A DNA stretch of 64,000 nucleotides from Azospirillaceae bacterium (GTDB lineage: Bacteria; Pseudomonadota; Alphaproteobacteria; Azospirillales; Azospirillaceae), in the NCBI GenBank assembly GCA_035645145.1, contig DASQNC010000071.1, positions 62,001 through 126,000 on the forward strand, given 5' to 3'. A model generated the notes under the pieces. It made no database searches. It worked only from the letters and a program-made list of their open reading frames with translations, and was not told the DNA's origin. The stretch's first letter is position 1; each line of letters opens with the position of its first letter. The position numbers were made by a program, and so were the translations under genes. Positions 52,126 through 60,075 of the stretch are shown here, one piece after another.

Positions 52126-53427
52126 ATGCCCACCACGCTCGTCGCCACGGATGAAGCCAACGGCCGCGTCGGCCTTCGCACGATCATCCTGATCCGCTGG
52201 GTCGCCATCGCCGGTCAGCTTTCGACCGTTCTGATGGTGGAATTCGGCCTGGGCATCGACCTGCCGCTCTGGCCCGCGCTGGCCACCATTGCCGCCTCCG
52301 CCGTGCTCAACCTGGCGGCGCTGCTCCAGCGGCGGACGCGCCCGCGGCTGTCGGACCGGGATGCGGCGCTGTACCTGGCCTTCGACACGCTGCAGTTGGC
52401 GCTGCTGCTGTTTCTGACCGGCGGGCTGCAAAATCCGTTTTCGATCATGCTGTTGGCCCCGCTCACCGTTGCCGCCACCAGCCTGTCCAGGGGGAGTGTC
52501 GCGGTGCTGACCGGGCTGGCGCTGGTGTGCGTCGCCGCCCTGGCGGTGTTCCACCAGCCGCTGCACTGGCCGGGCGGGCAGGTGGTGCTGCCGCCGCTCT
52601 TCGCGCTCGGCCAGTGGCTGGCCTTGTCCATGTCGGCCACGTTCATCGCCGCCTATGTCTGGAGCGTGGCCCACGAGGCGCGCCGCATCTCGGGTGCCTT
52701 GTCGATGACGCAGATGGCGCTGGCCCGCGAGCAGCGCCTGTCGGCCCTGGGCGCGCTCGCCGCGGCGGCCGCACACGAATTGGGCACGCCGCTCGGCACG
52801 ATCGCACTGGTGGCCAAGGAGATCGCCCGCGAGATCCCCGACGACGATCCGTTGGCCGAGGACGTGCAACTGCTGCAAAGCCAAGTGGCGCGGTGCCGGG
52901 ATATCCTGGCCGAACTCGCCCGCCGGCCCGAGGCGGACGGCGGCGAACCGTTCGAGCGCCTGTCCGTCCGGGCCCTGATCGAGGCCGCCGCCGCACCCCA
53001 CCGCCATCCCGGCAAGACCCTGGTCGTCGAGGCGGCCGGCGCGGACGACCTGACCGAACCGGTGCTGGCGCGCAGCCCGGAAATCCTGCACGGGTTGGGC
53101 AACCTGCTCCAGAACGCCTTGGAGTTCGCCGCATCCCGCGTCGTTGCCGAGGCGCGCTGGGACCGCAGCCAACTGACCATCGCCATCCGCGACGACGGCC
53201 CCGGCTTTCCACCGGGGCTTCTGAGCCGCATCGGGGAACCCTACCTGTCCCAGCGGGGGGTGAAGGGCACGCACATGGGCCTTGGCATCTTCATCGCCCA
53301 GACCCTGCTGGAACGCACCGGGGCCGAAGTCGAATTCGGCAACCGTACCGAAGGGGGGGCTGAGGTTGTTATCCGCTGGTGGGGTCCCATAATTACCACA
53401 TGGACCAGAACACAGGCCGAACCATGA
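52126..53427 (+). CDS. regB: redox-sensing sensor histidine kinase RegB/PrrB/ActS
   Basis: 433 residues. Six membrane segments, with GGLQNPFS in the loop before segment five, the ubiquinone-binding GGxxNPF motif of RegB. The H-box is AAAAAHELGTPLGTI. A Cys lies exactly 40 residues after the phosphorylated His (SQVARC), the same spacing as His225/Cys265 of R. capsulatus RegB, where that Cys is redox-active. HGLGNLLQNALEFA and DDGPGFP are the N and G boxes. It senses quinone redox state and phosphorylates RegA. Confidence 0.95.
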   Translation: MPTTLVATDEANGRVGLRTIILIRWVAIAGQLSTVLMVEFGLGIDLPLWPALATIAASAVLNLAALLQRRTRPRLSDRDAALYLAFDTLQLALLLFLTGGLQNPFSIMLLAPLTVAATSLSRGSVAVLTGLALVCVAALAVFHQPLHWPGGQVVLPPLFALGQWLALSMSATFIAAYVWSVAHEARRISGALSMTQMALAREQRLSALGALAAAAAHELGTPLGTIALVAKEIAREIPDDDPLAEDVQLLQSQVARCRDILAELARRPEADGGEPFERLSVRALIEAAAAPHRHPGKTLVVEAAGADDLTEPVLARSPEILHGLGNLLQNALEFAASRVVAEARWDRSQLTIAIRDDGPGFPPGLLSRIGEPYLSQRGVKGTHMGLGIFIAQTLLERTGAEVEFGNRTEGGAEVVIRWWGPIITTWTRTQAEP

Positions 53428-54005
53428 CCAGCCCCACGGCTGATACCGGTGTCACGAAGCTGACCTTCACCGGCGACGCAGCCCGCAGCCTGTTGATCGT
53501 CGACGACGACGCGCCTTTCCGCACCCGCTTGGCGCGGGCCATGGAGAAGCGCGGTTTCGATGTGGTTGCCGTGGATTCGGTGGCGCTGGCGACCGAGGTC
53601 GCGCAGGAGTCCGCCCCCGCGTTCGCCGTGGTCGATCTCCGCCTGGGGGATGGCAACGGGCTGGAAGTGGTGAAGGCCCTGCGCGATGCCCGGCCGGACG
53701 CGCGCATCGTCATGCTGACCGGATACGGCAACATCGCCACCGCGGTGGCGGCGGTGAAGCACGGCGCCGTCGACTACCTGCCCAAACCGGCGGATGCCGA
53801 CGCGGTGGAAGCGGCCCTTCTTGCGGATGGGCGTACGCTTCCACAGCCGCCCGAGAACCCCATGTCCGCGGACCGGGTCCGGTGGGAGCATATCCAGCGC
53901 GTGTTCGAACAGTGCGACCGGAACGTCTCCGAAACCGCCCGGCGCCTGAAGATGCACCGGCGGACGCTGCAACGGATCCTGAACAAGCACGCACCCCGCG
54001 GCTGA
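53424..54005 (+). CDS. regA: redox response regulator RegA/PrrA/ActR
   Basis: 193 residues from ATG 53424, which overlaps the regB stop; an in-frame ATG at 53400 is possible. The receiver has SLLIVDDDAPFRTRL, VVDLRLGDGNGLEV, LTGYGNIATAV and LPKPAD. The C-terminal Fis-type helix-turn-helix RNVSETARRLKMHRRTLQRI then LNKHAPR is almost invariant in RegA. It controls respiration, nitrogen and carbon functions in response to redox in relatives. Confidence 0.95.
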   Translation: MTSPTADTGVTKLTFTGDAARSLLIVDDDAPFRTRLARAMEKRGFDVVAVDSVALATEVAQESAPAFAVVDLRLGDGNGLEVVKALRDARPDARIVMLTGYGNIATAVAAVKHGAVDYLPKPADADAVEAALLADGRTLPQPPENPMSADRVRWEHIQRVFEQCDRNVSETARRLKMHRRTLQRILNKHAPRG

Positions 54006-54362
54006 GTGCGGCGGGTCGGCGCGGGGTATTCCGGCGGACTCCGGGATCCGATGCCCCTGCGGCCTGGGTGTAAGATCATCCAATGAAATAGACGCCGGAA
54101 GCCTTCCTTTTGCTTTCGGTATGGGGGGCGAATTCGCCCCCACCAAGCATTTACCCCTTTCTTGTTGATGGGGGTTGCTCTCCTGTCGGCGGAACAATCC
54201 CTGCCGGATCACATTTATGATCGCCGTGAGCGCTGCGGACCGCCGGCTCTATTGATTGGTAAGCCGAAGTATTATTTGGCTCGAAGGACCGTGCGAAGCA
54301 TTTTCCGAGCATCAGTCGCTCCATCCGAAATCAGACGTCCCCTCGCCGTCTAAGGAGCAGCC
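54006..54362. promoter_or_regulatory. upstream region of the exopolysaccharide genes with an 18-bp palindrome
   Basis: 357 bases with no gene and lower GC than its surroundings. GGGGGCGAA/TTCGCCCCC at 54124-54141 is a perfect 18-bp palindrome, a candidate operator. AAGGAG lies just before the glycosylphosphotransferase ATG. No T-tract follows the palindrome, so it is not an obvious regA terminator. Confidence 0.6.
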
Positions 54363-55805
54363 ATGGTTTCGCACGTCGGTTATGCGGCCGAACGAGAACG
54401 CACTGTCCGGGCAGGCCGCCTGACCTCACCCGCACCGGTTCTGGCGCTGGGCGACGTGGCCGCGTGCCTTCTGGCCTTTCTGGTATCGAGCGTACTGGTC
54501 TTCGCTGCCATCGCATGGGTCGAGGCGGGGCGCCTGCCCGCGCGCCTGGACACGCTGATCCTCGAACGGTTCAAGCCCTTTGTGGTCTTCATCCCGTTCC
54601 TGGTCTTCTGGTTCGGCACCCAGGGCCATTACAAGCGCGGGCTGCCTTTCTGGACCGAGGCGAGGCAGATCGCCGGTGCCGTGCTGATGCTGGCGCTGAT
54701 CGACGGCTTCAGCCAGTACGTCTCCCAGGAGCTCTATTCCCGTCCGTGGTTGGTTTTGAATTGGGTGCTGGCGGGCCTCTTCCTGTTCGGCGGCCGGATT
54801 GCTTTGAAAGCGGTCATGCTGCGCATCGGCGTGTGGCAGATGCCCACCGTGGTGGTGGGGACGGCGCGTACGATCGCGGAGGCGGTCGCCGCCCTGGGGT
54901 CGGAACGGCTGCTGGGCTATCAGGTGGTCCAGCGGGTGGACATCGAAGGGCCCAACGGCGTGGTGCCGACGGTGGACGAGTTGACGCCCTTCCACGCCCC
55001 CCATTTCGTGGTGATCGCGGCGGACGCCGCGAACCTGCCGCGGGTCGAGCCGCTGATCGGCGAACTGCACCGCCGTGGCAAGCCGTTCGCCATCGTGCCG
55101 CCGCTGTCCGGCATCTCGGTGCTGAACATGAAGGCGCAGGGGTTTTTCAGCCACGACGCGGTGCTGCTGACCGCCCCCAACAACCTTGCCAGCACCCATG
55201 CGCGGATGATCAAGCGCACGTTCGACCTGGTGGTGGCCGGTCTGCTCGTGGTGCTGCTGTCGCCGGTGTTCCTGTTGCTGGCCTATCTGATCCGGCGTGA
55301 CGGCGGGCCGGCGTTCTACAGCCAAAAGCGCATCGGCCGCGGCGGACGGCTCATCAACTGCCTGAAGTTCCGCAGCATGGTGCCGAACGCCGAGGCCGCG
55401 TTGCAGGAGCTGCTGGACCGGGATCCGGCCGCGCGGGCCGAGTGGGACGCCACGCTGAAGCTCAAGAACGATCCGCGTATCACGCCCGTCGGCCATTTCC
55501 TGCGCCGCACCAGCCTGGACGAGCTGCCGCAGCTGTTCAACGTGCTGCGCGGCGAGATGAGCCTCGTCGGCCCGCGGCCCATGCTGCTGGAGGAGCCGCC
55601 CAAGTTCGGGGCCGACATCGTCTACTACTACGAGGTCGATCCCGGCATCACCGGCCTGTGGCAGGTCAGCGGGCGCAACGACGTGGACTATAAGCGCCGC
55701 GTGCAGTTGAACAGCTGGTACGTGCGCAACTGGTCGCTCTGGTACGACATCACGATCCTGCTGAAGACCGTTCGCGTGGTGCTGACCCGGGACGGGGCGT
55801 ATTGA
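54363..55805 (+). CDS. exopolysaccharide polyprenyl glycosylphosphotransferase (WcaJ/ExoY-type)
   Basis: 480 residues. Four N-terminal membrane helices and a CoA-binding-like domain (VVVGTARTIAEAVAALG) precede a fifth helix and the catalytic part: KRTFDLVVAGLLVVLLSPVF, FYSQKRIGRGGRLINCLKFR, RRTSLDELPQLFNVLRGEMS and LVGPRPMLLEE, ending with YYEVDPGITGLWQVSGRNDV. It moves a sugar-phosphate onto undecaprenyl phosphate, the first step of EPS repeat assembly. AAGGAGCAGCC gives an excellent ribosome binding site. First gene of the EPS locus. Confidence 0.94.
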   Translation: MVSHVGYAAERERTVRAGRLTSPAPVLALGDVAACLLAFLVSSVLVFAAIAWVEAGRLPARLDTLILERFKPFVVFIPFLVFWFGTQGHYKRGLPFWTEARQIAGAVLMLALIDGFSQYVSQELYSRPWLVLNWVLAGLFLFGGRIALKAVMLRIGVWQMPTVVVGTARTIAEAVAALGSERLLGYQVVQRVDIEGPNGVVPTVDELTPFHAPHFVVIAADAANLPRVEPLIGELHRRGKPFAIVPPLSGISVLNMKAQGFFSHDAVLLTAPNNLASTHARMIKRTFDLVVAGLLVVLLSPVFLLLAYLIRRDGGPAFYSQKRIGRGGRLINCLKFRSMVPNAEAALQELLDRDPAARAEWDATLKLKNDPRITPVGHFLRRTSLDELPQLFNVLRGEMSLVGPRPMLLEEPPKFGADIVYYYEVDPGITGLWQVSGRNDVDYKRRVQLNSWYVRNWSLWYDITILLKTVRVVLTRDGAY

Positions 55806-55806
55806 G

Positions 55807-57093
55807 ATGGGCCTGCCGTCCGCCCTGCGCGCCGATGCCGCCGCCGGCCGCCTCGTCGGCCGCGCGCCGCGGCCGGGCGATGCCGATATCACCGACCCGG
55901 GCTTCCCGCTGTTCCTGGTCACGGTGCTGACGTTCTTCCCGTACTTGTGGCCCATGGAATACACGGGCCTGAACAAGTACTGGACCTTCGTCCCGCACCT
56001 GATGTTCTCGATCGGGCTGGGGCTGTTCCATTTCCTGTTCTGGGCTTTCTACCGGATGCTGTTCCCGGCAGTGCCGGTGCGTTTGCCTGCTGCCGATACC
56101 CGGTTCGAGCACCTGTTCTTCCACATCTGCCGCATCGCGGTTTTCATCGCCATTGCGGCGGATGCCTATCTGGTCGCCCTGGCGAGCACACGCCTCGGCG
56201 ACAGCATGTGGGCGCGCAAGGCGATTGTGGCCGAAGGCGGGGGCGTCTTCATCTTCACCCAGCTGCACGTCTGGTTCCTGGGGCCGTTCCTTGCCCTTGG
56301 CCTGCTCCAGGGGCGCAAGGTCGTGCTGCCGGTCGTGATCCTCGGCGTGCTCGCATTCCTGCGCGCGGTTCTGGTCTCCGAGCGTCTGGCCCTGATCGAG
56401 TTCGCGATCCCCGTCGTGGTCGTGCTGGCCATGATGGGCATCGTTCGGGTCGGCTGGGGACGGCTGGTCTTCCTGGTGCTTTTCGTCCCGATCTTCTTCC
56501 TGTGCACCGAGATTTTCCGCAGCTTCTACGTCAAGTTCGTCGACGTGAGCGGCGACTGGACCGGCCTGTCGTTCGAGTTCGTCCTGGCTTGGAACCTGGA
56601 ACGGTTCTTCAGCTACTACGCGGACGTCACGAACAAACTCTACTTCATGCTGTCCGAGCAGTACTTCTACATCGGTGACTTCTGGGCCAGCGGGCTCACC
56701 CGGATCCTCGCCCGCTTCGGCATCGGCGAGATCCCGGAGTTCCTGCCCATTTTCCACGCGTTCGAACGTTTCGGCGTGCGCAACGTCGAACTGACGAACC
56801 CGGGCGGCCTGCAAAGCTTCCTGGCCGACTTCGGATGGTGGGGGATCGGGGCCTACGGGCTTTTGATCGTCCTGCTGCTGACGGCGCACAGGCAGATGCG
56901 CCTTGGGCGGGCCTTCGCCTACGGCGCCTACCCGGTGCTGTTCGTGACGTTCAGCGACCTGGTGCGCCTGGTCTATGTTTACGAGTCGCGGTCGGTGTTC
57001 CCGATGATCCTGTTCCTGTTGTCCTACGTCGCCGCCCGGTTGTTCAGCCTGTCGCACGACACACCCCGCGTGCGGTTCAGGGCGACGGCCTGA
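55807..57093 (+). CDS. polysaccharide polymerase-like multi-pass membrane protein
   Basis: 428 residues with about 10-12 hydrophobic segments (FPLFLVTVLTFFPYLWPMEY, RLVFLVLFVPIFFLCTEIFR, GAYGLLIVLLLTAHRQM) and a large loop around FYVKFVDVSGDWTGLSFEFV then FFSYYADVTNKLYFML. The layout and place beside a glycosylphosphotransferase suggest an EPS polymerase of the Wzy type, but no diagnostic motif was recognised. Starts one base after the preceding stop. Confidence 0.75.
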   Translation: MGLPSALRADAAAGRLVGRAPRPGDADITDPGFPLFLVTVLTFFPYLWPMEYTGLNKYWTFVPHLMFSIGLGLFHFLFWAFYRMLFPAVPVRLPAADTRFEHLFFHICRIAVFIAIAADAYLVALASTRLGDSMWARKAIVAEGGGVFIFTQLHVWFLGPFLALGLLQGRKVVLPVVILGVLAFLRAVLVSERLALIEFAIPVVVVLAMMGIVRVGWGRLVFLVLFVPIFFLCTEIFRSFYVKFVDVSGDWTGLSFEFVLAWNLERFFSYYADVTNKLYFMLSEQYFYIGDFWASGLTRILARFGIGEIPEFLPIFHAFERFGVRNVELTNPGGLQSFLADFGWWGIGAYGLLIVLLLTAHRQMRLGRAFAYGAYPVLFVTFSDLVRLVYVYESRSVFPMILFLLSYVAARLFSLSHDTPRVRFRATA

Positions 57094-57205
57094 GGCGGCC
57101 ACGACTTGACAATGGAACCGCGGAGTTAACGCGGCCGCACCGGGGCTTGTCCCGGGGGGCCGGTGCTAAAGTCCCCGATCCCGCTGCCCGACAGAATGTA
57201 ACCGC

Positions 57206-58225
57206 ATGCCCTTGCTGCGCACGATCGTCCGTTCGACGCTGGAAGACTACACCGCGCCGCTGCAGGAGGCGTTGGACGCGGTGCATGCCGCCGGCGGGGG
57301 CGAGGTGGCCCTGACTCCGGGCGCGTTTCCTTACAGCGGGAACCTCCGGCTACGCGACCGCACGACTCTGCGCGGCGCCCCGGGCAGCACGCTGGTGGCC
57401 CGCAATCCGGCCGCCAGTTCGATCCTGGTGTCGGGAGAGGATGTGGCCGTCCGCGACTTGACGCTGACGGGATCCGCGCAGCAGCGCACCGGATCGGACA
57501 ACGCGATGGGGATCCGTGCGGCCGGCTGCACGCGGCTGACGATCGAGAATGTGGCGGTCCGCGGCACCGCGGCTGCCGGGATCCTGCTGCGCGCCTGCTC
57601 GGATTTCCGGATCAACGGCTGTACGGTCGCGGCCACGCTGGCCGACGGCATCCACGTCACCGAACGGTCGCATCACGGCACCATCACGGGCAACCGCCTG
57701 CTCGGCACCGGGGACGACGGGATCGCCTGCGTCGGCTACGAAAAGGACGGCGGGGTGGTCTCGCACGTGACCATCGCCGGGAACGTGGTCAACGGCGGGC
57801 GGGCCCGTGGGATCGCATGCCTGGGGGGGCACCACGTCACCATCTCCGGCAACGTGATCTCGGACACCGCCGCCGCGGGCGTCTACGTCGTCCAGGAACC
57901 CAGTTACAACACCTACGCGTCGCGCAGCGTCGCCGTATCCGGCAACGTCATGACCAACGTGTCGCAACGGGTCGGGCACGGCGGCATTTTCATTCGCGGC
58001 GGTCCCGGCACCCGGCGGACCCGCGACGGGCAGACCCTGACCAACGCGGTTGAACTGGTGACGCTGACGGGCAACATCCTGGACGGCAGCCGGAACGACG
58101 GCCTGTTCGTCGGCGAAAACACCCGCTGGGTCGTCGGTCGCGGGAATCTGGTATCGAACATCGTGCGCCGTCCGGTCGCCGTGTCCAACGAAGGCAACGA
58201 TGTCGAGGCGGTGGTGGTGCAATGA
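57206..58225 (+). CDS. right-handed parallel beta-helix protein in the EPS locus
   Basis: 339 residues with no signal peptide or membrane segment. Successive short repeats (LTIENVAVRGTAAAGILLRA, FRINGCTVAATLADGIHVTE, GTITGNRLLGTGDDGIACVG, VTISGNVISDTAAAGVYVVQ) form a pectate-lyase-like beta helix. TGDDGI and the GGVV..VTI..NVV..GRARGI pattern are shared with the two long proteins at 60076 and 62654. It may act as a lyase or epimerase on EPS intermediates in the cytoplasm, or be exported by an unknown route. A 112-base gap precedes it. Confidence 0.85.
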   Translation: MPLLRTIVRSTLEDYTAPLQEALDAVHAAGGGEVALTPGAFPYSGNLRLRDRTTLRGAPGSTLVARNPAASSILVSGEDVAVRDLTLTGSAQQRTGSDNAMGIRAAGCTRLTIENVAVRGTAAAGILLRACSDFRINGCTVAATLADGIHVTERSHHGTITGNRLLGTGDDGIACVGYEKDGGVVSHVTIAGNVVNGGRARGIACLGGHHVTISGNVISDTAAAGVYVVQEPSYNTYASRSVAVSGNVMTNVSQRVGHGGIFIRGGPGTRRTRDGQTLTNAVELVTLTGNILDGSRNDGLFVGENTRWVVGRGNLVSNIVRRPVAVSNEGNDVEAVVVQ

Positions 58226-59124
58226 CCCACGTCTGCGCCGTCATCCTGACCTGGAACCGGAAGGACCTGCTGGCCCGGTGCCTGGCGGCCATCGCCGCGC
58301 AGTCGCGACCGCCGGACAGGGTGGTGGTGGTGGACAACGCGTCCACCGACGGCACCGCGGAGATGCTGGCCGCACAGGGTTGGGCGGCGCGCCTGCCCCT
58401 GGTCCACCAGGTGTTGCCCGGCAACCTCGGCGCATCGGGCGGCTTCAGCGCCTGTTTCAAGGTGGCGGCCGAGTGCGGCGCGGACTACGCCTGGATCATG
58501 GACGACGACGTGATCCCCGATCCGGGCGCGCTCGCCGGTCTGTTGCACGCTGCCGCCACGCTGGACGAACCTTTCTCCTACCTTGCAAGCCGGGTCCTGG
58601 GGCCGGACGGCGCGTCCATGAATGTGCCGGAGCCCGACACCCGCGGCAGCGACGACCGCTATCCCGATTGGGACCGCCGGCTGGACGACGGTCTGGTCAA
58701 GATCCGCCGTTCCACCTTCGTTTCGATTCTTGTTCCACGTGAAACGTTGGCCCACATCTCCCCGCCCTCGGCGGATTTCGTCATGTGGGGCGAGGATGCG
58801 GACTGGACGCTGCGGGCCACGTCCTGGCGGCCGGCCTGGATCGTCGGTGGCAGCCGGGTCGTCCATGCACGGGCCAGCTACGGCCCGCCCGACAGCCCGA
58901 ACGAGGCCGATCCGGCCCGGGTGGGGCGTCTGTTCTACCTGTACCGGAACGAAGTCTACATCGCGAGCCGCCACTACGGCATCGGCGCGGTCGTGCGCGT
59001 GGTGGCCGGCAATCTCCGGCGCGCGGTGTTGGAACTGACGCAACGTCCGGTCCGCTGGAACCGCATCGGTGTCGTGCTGCGCGGCCTGGCGGCCGGGATG
59101 CGGTTCAAACCCCGGGACCTGTAG
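58222..59124 (+). CDS. glycosyltransferase family 2
   Basis: 300 residues. VCAVILTWNRKDLLARCLAA, VVVDNASTDGTAEMLA, PGNLGASGGFSACFKVA and WIMDDDVIPDPGAL are the GT2 nucleotide-sugar-binding blocks, the last with the DDD metal motif; the GASGGF and DDD spacing is like rhamnosyl- or galactofuranosyl-transferases. FVMWGEDADWTLRA follows. The ATG overlaps the beta-helix stop (ATGA). It likely adds a sugar during EPS repeat synthesis. Confidence 0.92.
   Translation: MTHVCAVILTWNRKDLLARCLAAIAAQSRPPDRVVVVDNASTDGTAEMLAAQGWAARLPLVHQVLPGNLGASGGFSACFKVAAECGADYAWIMDDDVIPDPGALAGLLHAAATLDEPFSYLASRVLGPDGASMNVPEPDTRGSDDRYPDWDRRLDDGLVKIRRSTFVSILVPRETLAHISPPSADFVMWGEDADWTLRATSWRPAWIVGGSRVVHARASYGPPDSPNEADPARVGRLFYLYRNEVYIASRHYGIGAVVRVVAGNLRRAVLELTQRPVRWNRIGVVLRGLAAGMRFKPRDL
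58731..58746. promoter_or_regulatory. degenerate parS-like sequence inside the glycosyltransferase
   Basis: TGTTCCACGTGAAACG: 14 of 16 bases match TGTTTCACGTGAAACA, and the C at position 5 is allowed in the broader consensus TGTTNCACGTGAAACA, leaving only the last base different. It encodes Val-Pro-Arg-Glu-Thr. About 50 kb from the parAB sites. Binding by ParB is uncertain. Confidence 0.45.
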
Positions 59125-59131
59125 GGCCCCG

Positions 59132-59260
59132 GCGCGGCTTCGTCGCCGCCTCACCTGTTTGTTTGTCCGCGCGGCTTCGTCGCCGCCCCGCCTGTTTGTT
59201 TGTCCGCGCGGCTTAGTCGCCGCCCCGCCTGTTTGTTTGTCCGCGCGGCTTAGTCGCCGC
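59132..59260. repeat. 37-base tandem repeats between two convergent genes
   Basis: Three complete units (59132, 59169, 59206) and an 18-base partial unit (59243-59260), each GCGCGGCTT(C/A)GTCGCCGCC followed by CCTGTTTGTTTGTCC with a few changes. The first two copies read GCTTCGTC and the last two GCTTAGTC. The partial copy covers the phoU stop codon (59250-59252), so the array seems to have grown out of the phoU 3' end. Confidence 0.9.
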
Positions 59261-59930
59261 GCGGGCGCGGTTCGGTCAGGCGGCGTCCGGTGACGCTGAA
59301 GTGCAGCACTTCGACGATGTTGGTCGCCAAATCGCCGATCCGTTCCAGGTTCTTCGCGATGAAGGCCAGTTGGGTGCACGACGGAACGGAGTCCGGATTG
59401 GCGCGCATGCAGGTGGTCGTTTCCTGGCTGGCCGCCAAGTACAGCTCGTCCAGCTCACGGTCGCCGCGCCACACGGTTTCGGCCCGCTCCAGGTCCATCT
59501 TGGCGACGGCGTCCAGGCACGTGTTGAGCTGCGCCTGCACGCGGCGGCCGAGCTCGAGCACCGACCGGGTGGGAGGGGCCGGCGGCTCGCGGAGCAGTTC
59601 GATCGTGCGTTTGGCGACGTTCTTGGCATAGTCGCCGACCCGCTCCAGCCACGCCGCCATTTTCAGCGACGACAGGACCTGGCGCAGGTCGACCGCCAGC
59701 GGCTGCCGCAGGGCGAACAGGCGCAGGACAAGCCCTTCGATCTCCATCTCCAGCGCGTCCACCAGCATGTCCTGGCGGACGACGGTGGCCGCAAGCTCCG
59801 GATCGCGGGTCTCGAGCGCCCGGATGGCATCGGCAAGCTGGGCTTCGCAGCGCCCGCCCATTTCGAACAGCAGGTTCTGCAGCCGTCTCAACTCATCGTC
59901 GTAGGCGCGGACGATGTGGGCATCCTTCAT
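59250..59930 (-). CDS. phoU: phosphate signalling complex protein PhoU
   Basis: 226 residues, two three-helix bundles. MAAWLERVGDYAKNVAKRTI and FIAKNLERIGDLATNIVEVL hold the twin E(K/R)xGDxxxN metal-binding motifs of PhoU. It normally links Pst phosphate transport to PhoR/PhoB. No pst or pho gene is in this window, so it is an orphan here. Its stop overlaps the tandem repeat array. Confidence 0.95.
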   Translation of the reverse strand: MKDAHIVRAYDDELRRLQNLLFEMGGRCEAQLADAIRALETRDPELAATVVRQDMLVDALEMEIEGLVLRLFALRQPLAVDLRQVLSSLKMAAWLERVGDYAKNVAKRTIELLREPPAPPTRSVLELGRRVQAQLNTCLDAVAKMDLERAETVWRGDRELDELYLAASQETTTCMRANPDSVPSCTQLAFIAKNLERIGDLATNIVEVLHFSVTGRRLTEPRPRGD

Positions 59931-60020
59931 GGTGGCGCGTCCTTCGATGACCCGTACCTGTTTACGGCGCGCAGCATAGCCTGTCGGCCCCGCCGCGTGT
60001 CATGAAACATGAATGAATAT

Positions 60021-60052
60021 GGGGCGGGCCCTGCGTCCGCAGGACCCGCCCC
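60021..60052 (-). terminator. hairpin downstream of the first beta-helix/CBM60 gene
   Basis: GGGGCGGGCCCTG (60021-60033) pairs with CAGGACCCGCCCC (60040-60052) with one G-T pair and a six-base loop. On the minus strand it lies just after the gene at 60076, and is followed by an A/T-rich stretch (CATATTCATTCATG). Confidence 0.8.
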
Positions 60053-60075
60053 ATGCGGTCGATGACGGTCCGGGC

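Noticed and set aside
57094-57205. TTGACA at 57106 as a promoter for the beta-helix gene
   Set aside because: No acceptable -10 box follows at 16-18 bases, so the hexamer alone is not enough to call a promoter.
59132-59260. The 37-base repeats as a CRISPR array
   Set aside because: The copies are directly joined with no spacers and there are no cas genes.
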